From positions 57,048,844 to 57,112,843 of the forward strand of contig OY992540.1 of NCBI GenBank assembly GCA_963921195.1: a DNA stretch of 64,000 nt. Direction: 5' to 3'. The notes under the pieces were generated by a model. It did not search any database, was not told the origin of the DNA, and saw only the letters and a list, made by a program, of their open reading frames with translations. Numbering within the stretch: the first letter of the stretch is position 1; each line of letters begins with the position of its first letter. The position numbers and the translations under genes are program-made. The DNA is from Pegoplata infirma (lineage: Eukaryota; Arthropoda; Insecta; Diptera; Anthomyiidae). Of the stretch, positions 22,595-34,004 are shown in pieces.

Positions 22595-22926
22595 TTACTT
22601 TAAAAACGCTTTGAAGAGATCACTCTGATCTTTTGAGAGCTCTTAGAAGATCCTACAACCGACCACAATACTTTTTCTGACGGGTTTCTTAAATAGGAAA
22701 TCCGAAGTACCGCAAATACGAAACTTAAATTACTAAATTTTTGAAGCTGCACTAGACTGACAGATTTTTGTAAGGAAAAGAGTTTTTATCGCGAAAATGT
22801 TTTAAGGCGGGTGTCTAATTTTAAAACTGACACAGGACGCCACCTCGGTTTGACTTAATTCGCTAAAGACTAAAAAAACGAAAATAAGAATTATATTGCA
22901 TTTTCCTAAAACCATGAAGGTTTGTA
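22595..22926 (+). repeat. Leader part of the oligo(T) repeat family
   Basis: From about 22800 ('ggacgccacctcggtttgac', then 'aataagaatta', 'aaggtttgtaac') it matches the leader at 2330-2400 and the inverted copy at 33080-33190. It is cut off at 22926 by sequence starting CAGGGCCGG. Confidence 0.5.
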
Positions 22927-22967
22927 ACCAGGGCCGGTTTAAGGTGGGCAATGCCCAGAATTTGGGG

Positions 22968-23217
22968 CCCCACTGGAACGTAAAAGTGGCATGACAAAAA
23001 AAAATCTTTTGTACGTATTAAATTCATATTATTACCTTTAACTTGATTTTTTTGTAAGAAATTTTTCTCAGATCTGAGACGTTGGGCATACAAGAATTTG
23101 GGGCCCCAGTGAAAAGTAAAAGTGGCATCACAAAAAAAGTCTTTTGGTACATATTAAATTCATATTATTACCTTTAAAATTAATTTTTCTATACGAAATT
23201 TTTCTCAGACTCTGAAA
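22968..23217. repeat. Tandem duplication, unit about 130 bp
   Basis: Two units share 'ttggggcccca', 'aaaagtggcat', 'tattaaattcatattattac' and 'aaatttttctcag'. The second begins near 23096. Confidence 0.75.
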
Positions 23218-23676
23218 TTTTTTATACGAAAAATGTCTTATGTTATATCTGAGACTTCTTTAATACGAAAAATGTCTCCGAATCTGAGATTTTATCTACA
23301 CGAAAATGTCTCAGAATCTAAGACTTTTTCTAAACAAAAAAGTGTTTCAGAATCTGAAACTTTTTTTACGAAAAATGTCTCAGAATTTGAGATTTTGTCT
23401 GCACAATCTAAGACTTGTTCTATACAAAAAATGTTTCCGAATCTTAAACTTTTTCTATACGAAAAATAACTCTGCATCAGCGACTTTTCCTACAGGAAAC
23501 AGAATCTAAGATTTTTTCTATACGAAAAACGTCTCGGAATTTGAGTCTTTATTTATACGAAAAACGTTTCAGAATCTGATATTTTTTCTATTCGAAAAAT
23601 GTCTCTGAATTTGAGACTTTTTCTTTACCAAATATGTCTCACAATCTGAGACTTTTTCTAAACGAAAAAAGTCTCA
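23205..23676. repeat. TCTGAGACTTTTTCTATACG minisatellite, block 1
   Basis: Units of about 33-36 bp read 'tctgagactttttctatacg' plus 'aaaaatgtctcagaa'. The unit is partly self-complementary (TCTCAGAATCTGAGA). Several frames stay open across it, which explains ORFs at 23233-23469 and 23306-23509. Confidence 0.8.
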
Positions 23677-24262
23677 CAAGGGAAGTATCTCAACCCTTAT
23701 GAACCGATTTGCCTGAAACTTAAAATATATATAAATGAGACGATTTTAAGGTTGGGGTGTCTCGGCTTTTCGGCCATATCAGTGTTTCAAAATTTCGTTG
23801 TCCCCTTATGAAACCATATGGACCTCCGGGAAAATTTCGATAACTCACGAACTAACAGGAATATCCTCTAGAGCAAAAATACGTGTCGTTTTAAATTTAA
23901 TAAAGATTATTTCGTATTCATATGGACATTGTAGCTCTATGTCTTCATATAAATACCCCCCAAAATTTTCCCATTTTCATGAAAAAAGTATTTAACGAAG
24001 CCAAACTTTTACAAGGTTATACCACCGTTGGATAGGCATTAAAAAAACCTTTCTTCTCATATGTAAACATCATATAGTTTCTTAGAAAGAAATGGATAAA
24101 AAATCCAAAAACGGTTTTTCGCCATTTTTTGACCCATGTTTTGAACCCCTAAATCCCCGATATGGCCGATAAGCCGAGACACCCCAACCTTAGAATTGCC
24201 TCTTTTATATATATTTTACGTTTCATGCAAATCGGTTCATAAGTGTTGAGATACTTCCCTTG
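23677..24262. mobile_element. CAAGG-ended element, TCA duplication
   Basis: The 586-bp element starts CAAGGGAAGTATCTCAAC and ends in the complement (GTTGAGATACTTCCCTTG). Inverted repeats exceed 80 bp and include 'gttggggtgtctcggctt'. TCA flanks both sides (23674-23676, 24263-24265). It is the same family as 27729-28321 in length, ends and interior ('cgttggatagg'). Confidence 0.75.
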
Positions 24263-24665
24263 TCAGAATATAATTTTTTTTTCTATACCAAAAATGTCTC
24301 TGAATCTGAGATTTTTCTATACGAAAAATGTCACCGAATCTGCGACTTTCTCTTTATGAAAATTTTTTCCAGAATCTGAGACTTTTTCTATACAAAAAAT
24401 ATTTCAAAATGTGAGACTTTTTCTATACCAAAAATGTCCCAAAATCTGAAACTTTGCATCCGATAATTGGCTCAAAATCTGCGACTTTTTATTTTGGAAA
24501 AACTTCTATAAACTTAAGACTTTTAAAAACTTTTTCTGTACGAAAAATATTTCACAATCTGTAACTTTTTATGCAAGACAAATTTCAATGAATTTGAGAA
24601 TTTTTTGTATAGGAAAAATTTCTCCCATAGGAAAAGTTTTTGAGACTTTTTCTGTGAGAAATTTC
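24263..24665. repeat. TCTGAGACTTTTTCTATACG minisatellite, block 2
   Basis: This continues the array of 23205-23676 after the inserted element, with increasingly diverged units. Confidence 0.75.
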
Positions 24666-24933
24666 CTTTAACAACAAATTAAAAAAAAATGTTCTCCATT
24701 TTCGCATAAGCGAATTTATCGGCGTTTTGGGGACCCCTTAGGTCGAGGGCCCTGTGCACTAGGGCGTCACAAAAAATATGTCTTTTCATAGAAATTTTAA
24801 AAGTAACAAAGCGTTTTTTGCAAAATTTATGGAAATTTAAGAAAAAAATTAATGTAGGGTACCCAAATGAGCAAAATCATTGTCAAAACATGTTTTTTTG
24901 TTAACTCAATAGTAAAGAAAATTCAAAAACCTG

Positions 24934-25739
24934 CACTCAAAAAATTACGTCATTAACTGTTTGTAGTTTATTTTAAAAATTTTCCGTTTAGTAATTTTTA
25001 AAAGAAAAAACATTTATTTGATGTTAAGTTTGTATTAATGACTTCTTCTGTCCTTTGTTTCAAAAATAACACACCAAAAAATAAAGACCTTCATTAACAC
25101 TCAATTTTTAAAGTCATTTATTTTTGTTCTGTTAGTAAAAACTACTGATTATTCTTTAAATTTTTAATAATTTGTGTAAGTAATTTTTTTTTTAAATTGT
25201 TGGTATTTTTTAATGAAATATCATTAGTTTTTACCTACACAAGTCAGTTATTTTTTTGTAGAAAAAAAAAATCCAAAAATTATTTATAGAAATATAAAAA
25301 CATGTTTGTATCAAGTGACTTTGGCACGATGGGTAGAGTGTCTGGCCAGAATGTAGTTGATTGCGGGATCGATTCCCCAAAAATTTTATTAAAAATTTAA
25401 AAAAAAATATTTCAATAAAAAATTGTAAAAAATTACCTACGAAACCATTAATTTTTATTGTTTTCGTAGGTTATTTTTTTGAAATTTGTTGGTAAAAATA
25501 ACAGAACTATCATTAATTTTTAATGTTTTCGTTGGTTATTTTTTTCGAATTTGTTGGTAAAAAAGAGTGAAAAAAACGTAATTTTTTAATGTTTAATGTT
25601 ATTTATTTTAGAAACAGTAAAAAATAAATGTTGATGTTTGTTAAAACAAATGAATAATTACTGGGATGGTTTACAATTGTTTATTCACTGGTTTTAAGTG
25701 TGTTTTTCATTTGTTTTTGCCTACAAAATATTTTGAGTG
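24934..25739. mobile_element. CACTCAAAA MITE with central tRNA-like sequence
   Basis: Ends CACTCAAAAAA and TTTTGAGTG; the right flank is TA and the left TG (possibly a mutated TA). Repeated motifs 'ggttatttttt' and 'aatttgttggtaaaa' lie on the right half. A tRNA-like sequence lies near the middle. Confidence 0.55.
25317..25382 (+). other. tRNA-like sequence (degenerate)
   Basis: An A-box-like TGGCACGATGGGTAG is followed 35 bases later by a B-box-like GGGATCGATTCCCC. The T arm is shortened and the acceptor stem is absent. It is probably a tRNA-derived relic carried by the MITE. Confidence 0.5.
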
Positions 25740-25741
25740 TA

Positions 25742-26920
25742 TAGACAAAAGATCGAATTTTTCAAATTTAAAAAACGGATATCTTGAAAACGAAATGTGT
25801 AGAGAAATTTAAAGGTCAGATTTAAAATCAAGTCCTTCAATTTATTAAAAAAAGTGTTAAAAAATTTAGATGTATGATCAAATGGACGACGGAAATTAGA
25901 GGTTTTTGGAAACTTTAAACGCGAAAATCTTAAAAACGATGTACAGCTGGTTCGTTTAGCATTTCTTAAGCGCAAATACCATAAGAATTAATTTGTTACA
26001 TTTAAATAATGCATAGAAAGTTTGATCGCCATTCTTCGCTAAAACTTTTCAAATTTACATTAAAAAACATATAAACATTTTTTAACCAAACAAAAATCTT
26101 TTTGCTTGGTTTTCTTACAATTTTTTAATAAAGTAAATATAATGCAGATTTTATTACATGTAGTGATCTGGGAAATATTATAAAAGAAACCATCAGTTAT
26201 TTTCAAATTATTTTGAATATTATAATACTATGGAACAATTTTTGTGTTTTTGGCAAAAAAACATTATCATTTGGCAACAAATTGATGATGTTTGCAATAA
26301 AATTGAACTCCAAAAAATTCACAAAAAAGTAAAGTGTTTTTATGCTAAACAAATTGAAATTTAAAACATCATTTAGTCAATTTTTTTTTTGTTTAAACTG
26401 CCACATATTTTTTTCTTGGTTGCCAAAATGACATCACAGTCAGGCTAATATGTGCAATATGTTTTTGTCTTCCACTTACCCTGTGGGATAGAAAAAATAT
26501 AACCAAAAAAATATTCACTTAAACCACAAGATAAACTACAATCACAAGAATTTGTGCAGAAAAAAAATCATCAAAATGCCAAGAAGACACCTTCCACACT
26601 TAGGTTTTCTGTTGGATTTTTTTTTTATATTGAAAACAATGAATGCATTTGTTATATGTATATGATGATGATACTCTTGAGATTGATAGTGGCTGCCAAG
26701 TGTTAGACATAGAATGCGGTTGGTAAATTCCTTCTTCTTTTTTTTAAGATTTCTTAGAATATTTTACGAATGTAAACTGCCATCTTGGTTTTTTAAACAG
26801 CGGCGTAGATTTTAATGGTGATAGAAAAATTTATGATAATGAAAATCAGTTTGCACTTCCTGTAATAAAACTTGAATATAAAAATATTCTATTGGCAAAT
26901 TCAGCTAGTTCGTTAATCCT
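25742..26920. other. Low-repeat AT-rich sequence
   Basis: No terminal repeats or tandem structure were seen. The 84-codon minus-strand ORF at 25721-25975 overlaps the MITE end and has no recognisable domain. Confidence 0.4.
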
Positions 26921-27059
26921 GTTTGGTCAAAAAGAAAATATTAGGATTTATTCAGTCATCTTATACTGTTACATTCCGGTTTAAAGTACAATTGAATATT
27001 TCTTTAAACAAGAAAATAAATTTTTTGTTTCACAATGGAATCTACGGTCAGTACTGTGG

Positions 27060-27215
27060 CAACGGCAATTCCGGCATTCCCGGTTTTCCGTATTATTATT
27101 ACCGGGAAATGGCACCAGTTTCCCGGTTCTTAAAGAATTCCCGGTACTCCCGGGAATACCGGTATTCCTGATTCCGGTTCTGACGGTATTACTGGTATTC
27201 CCAAGACTACCGGTA
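27060..27215. repeat. CCGGTATTCCCGG motif cluster
   Basis: 'ttcccggt' and 'accgg.a.t' motifs recur about ten times in both orientations. It resembles the subterminal motif blocks of the hAT-like elements here, but no CAG/TAG ends or 8-bp duplication were found. Confidence 0.45.
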
Positions 27216-27489
27216 TATATTTTGTTTGAACATTTGTACAACAAACATTTTTTTTTGTTTTTACCAAAAAAAAAAAAATAAGAAAATAAGAAGAATAAAA
27301 ATATATATGTTTTTTAGATAAGTTTACAAACACAACTTATTATTTCTGAAATATTAATTGAAATGGTGTAATTACTAAATTTAAATATTTTAAGTTATAG
27401 AATTTTTATTAGAAACCGGTACTAGAGCCTGAAAACTAGGGAAATGGGTGGCACTATTTCATACAATAATCTTTTTTGTGCATTTGTCT

Positions 27490-27728
27490 AATACAAAAAT
27501 TCCTAGACATTTTTCCTATAGAAATATACTCAGACGTTTTCGTTTAGAAATATTTTCAAACACTTTTTTATAGACACATTTTAAGAAATTTTTTTGGAAA
27601 ATTTTCAGATTGAAATACATTTTTATATTCTAAACATTTTTCCATTAAAAAAAAACTCAGATTCTGAGAAATTTTTCTTCTGAAACTTTTTAGTTTCTGA
27701 TAAATTTTTTTCTATAGAAAACAACTTA
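27490..27728. repeat. Degenerate minisatellite flanking a CAAGG element
   Basis: Units of about 30 bp with 'ctatagaaa', 'tttctcagac' or 'acatttttc'. The array resumes after the insertion, at 28322-28480. It resembles the target array at 23205-24665. Confidence 0.55.
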
Positions 27729-28321
27729 CAAGGAAGGTCTTTCATACGGTACCCATCGATTGTCCTAAAACTTGAATATGGTAATGAGGGAAAAAAATAA
27801 GAGTTACCTGTTTTTTTTTTTGCTGCCCAATTTCAAATTTAAAAAAGGGTTGCCAACTTATGGAAAAATAAGGGCTTCCGGGAAAATCCTTAAAAAAGCC
27901 GAACTAGCAGGAATTTCGCCAAACGAAAACATACGGGTCAGCTTTATTTTGATAGAGATTATGTAATTATATATTATTTTGGCGGTCGTACGTACATACA
28001 TCTCCATATAAACTACCACAACGATTATACATTTTTGACAATGATGAACTTAACGAAACCAAATTTAGATACGACCTGTACACCATTGGATAGGCCTTCA
28101 AAAAACCTTTCGACCTGTATAAAATGTTCATATAGGTCTTTTTGAAGAAATGGGAAAAATCCTCAAAAAACGAAAAAAATACCGTTTCCCCCCTCCCCTT
28201 TAAACTGCTAAATGTGAGATTAGGCAGCTATAAAAAAACAGGTAACTCTTAGTTTGCTCCCATCGTTCCTATATGTAAGTTCCAGGACAATCGGTGGGTG
28301 CCCTGTGAAAGACCTTCCTTG
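27729..28321. mobile_element. CAAGG-ended element, TTA duplication
   Basis: The 593-bp element begins CAAGGAAGGTCTTTCA and ends TGAAAGACCTTCCTTG, with TTA on both sides (27726-27728, 28322-28324). The long inverted repeats include 'ggtaactctta'. The interior aligns with 23677-24262. Confidence 0.75.
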
Positions 28322-28549
28322 TTAGTTACTAAGAATTTTTTATAAAAAATTTGTTGTTTCTTTGCAAAAAGTCAATAAAAAAGTTCTCATACATTTTCCT
28401 ATATAAATTTTCTCAAAGTCTTACATTATTAGTATATTTCTATAGAAATATTTCTAGAATATTTCGCCCTATAAATTTCCAAATTTTCATTTTGAAATGA
28501 ATTTTTCTAAAAAAAAAACTAAAATTGCATTTATTATTATACAAATTTT

Positions 28550-29457
28550 ATTCAATTAATTGCATTTTATGGCTTAACTGGAAATGCAAAAGCAAAAATA
28601 GCTAAAATTGGAGATCATCGCTAAAAATAAAAAAAAACGTGGTTTACCAAAAACCAGAACAAAAATGAAAAACTTTATTACCCAGCAAAAACTAGGTAAT
28701 GAGTACCCATTCCCAATTGGATTACCTGGTAATGAGTACTAATTGCTCGCTGCGTTACTTTATACCCCAAAAAAAGGCCTTACTTTAAACTTACGATATA
28801 AATGATTTGCAATCTGAATTTTAAAAACCAGTTAAGTTTCATAAAAATATATAAAAACAATTTTACTCTTATTTTATTTTCTCTCATTTAATAAGAGCAA
28901 CTAAACAAACAATGCAGTTACTTTTTCAACTTTTCGTAAGCGAGCTAGGAATGGGCTATTATTTGTTAGCTTTTTCGTAAGCGAACAAAGAAGGCCTTGC
29001 CTCAAATGACATCGCCTTGTTAAAGTAATTAACAATGAAATTGGGACGTAACTAGTTACTAATTTTCGTTATAAATCCCAAAGTTAATTACTTGGTAATG
29101 GAAGTTTTTGCTGGGTATATTAGTATTTGTCCCGACCCAGACAATCAAAATTTAATTTACTTACCTTCGTATCAACAATTTTCACGATTATATCCTGATA
29201 TTTTCATAGAATTTCGTGTTTTTTCTTGGTAAAAACAAAAAAAAAGTATATTTATTTTTTAATTTTTTTGACACATAATTTTTTTTAATTCCTGAGAACC
29301 AAAATGTTATGAAATTTAGATTGCATAGAACAAGCTTCACAATAATATTCACTTAACTTGTTCTGAATAATTAAAGTTTAATAGTGTTTGATTACCGAAG
29401 AACCTGTTCTAGAACAAGTGTTATCGGAATCGGGTTTGAAAAATGTTCCTGGGTGGG
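28550..29457. repeat. Dispersed repeat shared with 55115-55460, split by a MITE
   Basis: The part 29116-29457 matches 55118-55460 over about 340 bp: 'caattttcacgattatatcc', 'tttttgacacataatttttt', 'cacttaacttgttctgaata', 'cctgttctagaacaagtgtt'. It ends CCTGGG like the right end of the CCCAG element at 50225-55460. Its left end was not found. It is interrupted at 28681-29115. Confidence 0.6.
28681..29115. mobile_element. CCCAGCAAAAA MITE inserted at TA
   Basis: The 435-bp element has ends CCCAGCAAAAAC and TTTTTGCTGGG with TA on both sides. Subterminal 'ggtaatgagtac' motifs are shared with 4290-4776, so both belong to one subfamily. Confidence 0.8.
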
Positions 29458-29479
29458 ATCATCGGTATACATTTCTCTG

Positions 29480-29680
29480 GACAATAATTCGCCTGCTTGT
29501 GAATAAAAACGTTTTTCACCAGCTGGTAACAAAAATGTAGAATAATTATTTCTCAACATAAATTTTTTTTTCATCAACATCAACAGCAATTTTTTTAATC
29601 AAACTTTTTTTATCAAATACTTTTTATTTATAAAATTTTTTTTATCAATTTTTTTCATAAATTTTTTTTTATCAAACTTT
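29480..29680 (+). repeat. Leader plus oligo(T) repeat, left half
   Basis: 'aataaaaacgtttttcaccagctggtaac' type leader followed by T runs and CATCAA. The tract resumes at 31586 after the inserted element. Confidence 0.65.
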
Positions 29681-31585
29681 CCCAGCAAAACTTGGAGGAC
29701 TTCCAGAACTAGTGCTAGAGTCCTTCTTTTTAGCTCGACTAGTTCTCTATCTCGTTCTCAGAGTCATGATTTTTGTTTGAAATTGTCACCCTCAGAACTA
29801 GTTCTAGGGAAGTAGTCTAGGAACAATCACACCTTCTATGGAACGGTTCCATAAGTCATTCTAGAAACAATTGTTTATCCCATTCTGTAACCCATGATTT
29901 TTGTTTGAAATTGTCACCACCAGAACTAGTTCTAGAACCAGTTCTTTATCCTATTCTTTAACCCATGATTTTTCTTTGAAATGGTCACGATAGTTTCCAA
30001 GAAACTATTGTGGCATGAATGTGGTAGTACTTCAGGAATGCCTTCTAGAAGTTGTGTATTCACTAATTCTATTTTACTATATAAAACTAGTTCGAGCATA
30101 AATGTGTAACCAGTTTAAATACTAAAAAATCATTAATTTTTTTCTCAACAAATTCATTAAAATAGTTTTAATTCAAATTTTAAAATAGCAAACTAAAAAA
30201 CAACAAATTAAGTTTAAAAAAGTTGTCACAAAAAACGGAAATAAATTAGTATAATCAAGAAACAAGATAACCACTAACTGACGAGAAATGTAAAATTTTA
30301 GGGTATACTCGTAACATATTAATAATGAACAATACATATTTTTCAAAATTAAAGATGGCAAAGAAAATCCTAAAAATATTGTTGTTTAAAACGGGTTTTA
30401 GCTGTACGTGAGAACAGGGTATAAAGTCGTAAGTGTGAACTCCTTATAAGTCCCGAAAAAAAATTATAAAATTTACTAAGTCCCTGACACAAATTTTTTT
30501 TTTAGTTTTATAGTACAATTTGTTTTATAGAAGTGGTGTAGAAGTCACGTTCGACTAGTTCTTAGTCACTAGTTCGCTATCTCGTTCTCAGAGTGGTGAT
30601 TTTTGTTTGAAATTGTCACCATCAGAACTAGTTCTAGGAAAGTAGTCTAGGAACCCATGTATGGAACGGTTCTTTAAGTCATTCTAGAACCAATTCTTTA
30701 TCCCATTCTTTGACCCATGATTTTTGTTTGAAATTGTCACCATCAGAACTAGTTCTAGCGAAGCAGTCTAGGAACATTTTGTACATTTTTTTTAGCAAAA
30801 AAATAACATTTTTGAATTATTTTTTGTTGAAAATTTAACGCAATATCAGCACTTTACTGAACAAAATTAGTAGTATTTTTTGTTTCCGTATTATTTTAAT
30901 TATTTCATTAATGCAATTGGAAATTATCTAGAAGGAAAATAAGCGATTTTTGAAGAAAAAAAATATTGTAGGGACCAAAAAATATACGATTATATGCTTA
31001 GTTGGATTACTCAAACTGCTTACTTGTTTTGCTACAATTGGGAAGTTTTGTTTACTTTTTGTAATAAAAAACTCCAGCTGTAGAAAATAAAGTAGCATAT
31101 TGCAGATTGTAGTAAGGTAATTGAATGGATCTATAAAAACCTATTTGCACTAATGCCGCAATACTTAATAATACCAAACAAATTACCCAATACTTAATAA
31201 TATTTTTAGCCCCTCTGTACATATTTCAAAAGGTTTGACTTTTTCCAAATAGACGATGCAACAGAGAAAAACGTAATCAAATATATATTTTTTTCTTTTT
31301 GAAAAAAATTATAAGTTTTTGAAACAGCTTCTGAGATGTTATTTGAGAACCAGTATTTGTTTCATGGAAGTGGTGCAGAAGTCATGTACGACTACTTCCA
31401 AATCACTAGTTCCCAAACTACCCCAAAAAAGCTCTTTGGAATCAAAATATTACCCATTTGGATCACTTCTGGAACTAGTTGTGACATCACTAGTTCCAGG
31501 ATGCTCTTTGAGAACCTATCATGACAAGCTTTAAAGTACTTCTAGAACTAGTTATTTTTGAATGACTCAGAAAAGTTTTGCTGGG
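29681..31585. mobile_element. CCCAGCAAAACTT element, TT flanks
   Basis: Ends CCCAGCAAAACTT and AAGTTTTGCTGGG are flanked by TT. The 1.9-kb element carries 'agaactagttctag' motifs many times toward both ends, and a module with 'tgatttttgtttgaaattgtcacc' at 29769, 29890, 30597 and 30718. ORFs at 31319-31534 come from these repeats. No transposase. Confidence 0.75.
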
Positions 31586-31765
31586 TTATTTTATAAAAAA
31601 TTTATTTTCCTTAAATGTTTTTTTATCAAAATTTTTGTTTTTTTATCAAACATTGTTTTTCATAATTTTTTTTTTCTCATAAAAAATTTGTTTCTCATCA
31701 AAAAAAAATTTTATTTTTTTTTGTCAAAACTATTTTTCCACCAAAAAATGTTCCATTTGTTTAAC
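31586..31765 (+). repeat. Oligo(T)/CATCAAA tract, right half
   Basis: Continuation of the tract interrupted at 29681. Confidence 0.65.
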
Positions 31766-31769
31766 TAAT

Positions 31770-31850
31770 GTACAAAAAAAGTGAGAGTGTTTAATTCTTC
31801 TGTGCCGAATCTTTTATATTCCCCAAAATGTAAAAATATTTTTTCTACAT
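31770..31850 (-). mobile_element. Helentron-like tail fragment, inverted
   Basis: It reads 'aaaagtgagagtg', an ATTCTTCTGTGCCGAATC hairpin-like block and 'atattccccaaaatgt', the reverse of the tail at 32255-32310. Confidence 0.55.
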
Positions 31851-31934
31851 TTTACATTGCATTTTATGGCTTAATTAAAGGTGCTAGTGCGAAAAAAATG
31901 TTTAATTGGGGATCATTCCTATAAATATCCAAAA

Positions 31935-32312
31935 AAATGCCTGCGAATTTTGTACTTTTGCCCAAAACATCAAATCATGATAATGTTTTGCTGAAGATTT
32001 GGGCGTACTTGCCAAAGCTAAGTTTTTTTTTAGAAAAAATAATGTTATTTTCATCTGCCATTTGATACAAAACGAATCGAAATATCGGTCGAGGACCCCA
32101 TTAAGTTTATATATTATTGATCCATTTCTAAGACACTCTAACTATATAAATCTGTCCATCTACCAGCGGAAATCAAAAATTCGGTCCAAACCAAAAGAGC
32201 TGTAAATTTGGTAAATGAGTGTATTACTTAAGTGCAAAAAAAAGTGTTTTTACATTTTGGAGAGTATTAAAGATTCGGCATCGAAGAATTTAACACTCCC
32301 ACTTGTTTTTTG
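31935..32312 (+). mobile_element. Diverged Helentron-like fragment
   Basis: It contains 'acgaatcgaaatatcggtcg', 'aggaccccattaag', 'gatccatttctaagacac' and the tail 'agattcggcatcgaagaatt' then CCCACTTGTTTT. It matches 56736-57095 and, inverted, 6655-7066. The oligonucleotide repeat is nearly lost. Confidence 0.62.
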
Positions 32313-32374
32313 TACATTTGTTTAACAAATGGAACATTTTTATGTCAAAAGTTTAGACTGTGAAAAAGAAGTTA

Positions 32375-32990
32375 AGGTAAAAAAAAATTATGATAAAAAA
32401 AAATTGTTGAAAACAAAATTTTTGGTGAAAAAAAAATTTGATGACAAAACAATTTTCGATGAAAATTTTTTTTTGATAAAAATAAAAAAAATTGTTAAAA
32501 AAAAATAATGTAGAAAAAATTTTGTTGAAAAAAAAAAAACAAATGGAAAAAATGATGAAAAACAAAATTTGATGTAAAAAAAATTTGATAAAAATAATTT
32601 GAAAAAAAAAAACAATAAAAAATTGATGAAAAAAAAATTTTCGAAAAAAAAATTGATAAAAAAAAATGTTGATGGAAAAAAAAGTTTTATGAAAAAAAAG
32701 TTTAAGAAAAAAAATGTTGATAAAAAAATAAATTTTATGAAAAAAAATTATGACAAAAATACAAATTATGAAAAAAAAATAGTGAAAAAAAAATTCTGAA
32801 AAAAATTCTGAAAAATAATTTTATGAAAAAAAAAAAAATATAAAAAAAATTGATGACAAAAATATTTAATGAAAAAAAAAAAAAAATTGATGAAAAAAAA
32901 TTTGAGGAAATTAAAAAAAAAAAATTTAATGAAAAAAAAATTTTTTTTTTTATGAAAAATAATTTGTTTGATAAAAAATAGTTTGTTGAA
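32375..32990 (-). repeat. Oligo(A)/TTGATG tract (CATCAA tract inverted)
   Basis: About 600 bp of A runs broken by TTGATG, TTTATG and TTGTTG. Lysine- or phenylalanine-rich ORFs on both strands are artefacts. Confidence 0.75.
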
Positions 32991-32994
32991 AACT

Positions 32995-33190
32995 AATTAT
33001 GTTACGTTTTATTCACCAGCTGGTGAAAAACGGGATTATTCACCAACAGGTGAATTATTATCCAAGTTAAAAATCGAAGTTTTTTTGGTTTTAAGAAAAC
33101 TAAACAGTAATTCTTCTATTTTTGTTAGCCGGTTGCTTATATAGTCAAACTGAGGTGGCGTCCTGCAACATTTGTTACAAATTTTAGACC
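32995..33190 (-). repeat. Leader of the oligo(T) family, inverted, with 16-bp palindrome
   Basis: On the minus strand it matches 2330-2460 and 22800-22920. TTCACCAGCTGGTGAA at 33012-33027 is a perfect palindrome, and related half-sites follow at 33037-33055. Confidence 0.68.
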
Positions 33191-33700
33191 CTGACACATT
33201 TAAAAAAAAAATTCCTTTAGAAAAATTCTCTGGTCTTAATACATTTCTCGTATAGAAAAAATCGCAGATTCTGAGAAATTTTTACTGAAGAATACTTTTA
33301 AGATTCTTAGATATTATTCAGTAGAAATATTCGATGACTTGTTTTACTTTTCATTTAAAGAGTCTAGCGCGCTACTGATTTGATTGCATATCTTAGATTA
33401 CACTTGGCATAATATCAACTAATTTTTTATGATTACATTTAAAAAAACTGTTTTTATCATCATATCTTGTAGTAGTTTCAAATACACCTGTTCTTTACAA
33501 CCAGCATATCGGTGGAGGTTTAATTTAAAATTGTCATTTTGTTTGTAACATATCAACTTAAACAAGCAGTGTTTACATAATTACATTTCAGTCACTGAAA
33601 TCGAGAATAATATCAATGTTACATTAATACAAACTCAATATGTTAAAGCAGAATATTAAACAAAATGTATTTAAAGTGTTATAATGTGTTTGTATACTTT
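33191..33700. other. AT-rich sequence without recognised feature
   Basis: No ORF, tandem array or terminal repeat was seen apart from weak 'ctgagaaatttttac' similarity to the minisatellite at 27490. Confidence 0.35.
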
Positions 33701-33768
33701 AGCTCGGTGGCTAGATACTAAGCTTCACGAACAACTGGTTTTGTGTTCGAATCTCGGTGGGGATAAGT
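33700..33768 (+). other. tRNA-like sequence (degenerate)
   Basis: TAGCTCGGTGGCTAG (A box) and GTGTTCGAATCTC (B box) stand at tRNA-like spacing. The T stem is mispaired and no acceptor stem is visible, so it is a Pol III promoter relic rather than a tRNA gene. Confidence 0.55.
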
Positions 33769-34004
33769 TAATAACATAAAAATGTTTAAAAATAGAAAAT
33801 TGTAACTAAATAAAATAATAAAAAAAATGATATAATTTTTATTTTATAATAAATTTTATTTTTCATATCCTTTGAACTTTTCCATAGATTTCTGGTTTCT
33901 ATGAATTTGTTTCATAGATTCTATGAAGGGCATCATTGGCTGACTTCTAATGATTTTTTTCAAAGAACCAATGTACGTTTTCATAGCCGTAATAAACAAA
34001 ATTC

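Larger units (their letters stand above)
22927..24765. mobile_element. Possible element with CAGGGCC...GGCCCTG ends
   Basis: It starts CAGGGCCGGTTTAAGG and a matching GAGGGCCCTG lies near 24748-24757. GGGGCCCC motifs stand near both ends. I found no flanking duplication, so the call is weak. It contains a duplicated block, two minisatellite blocks and the nested CAAGG element. Confidence 0.35.

Noticed and set aside
23233..23509. Repetitive ORFs resembling a tandem-repeat protein
   Set aside because: They result from 33-36 bp minisatellite units that lack stops in several frames on both strands.
22927..24765. Confident hAT-like call for the CAGGGCC element
   Set aside because: No 8-bp or other duplication was found next to the proposed ends; kept only as a weak feature.
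32353..32799. Phe-rich and Lys-rich ORFs on opposite strands
   Set aside because: They translate oligo(A)/oligo(T) runs; low complexity on both strands.
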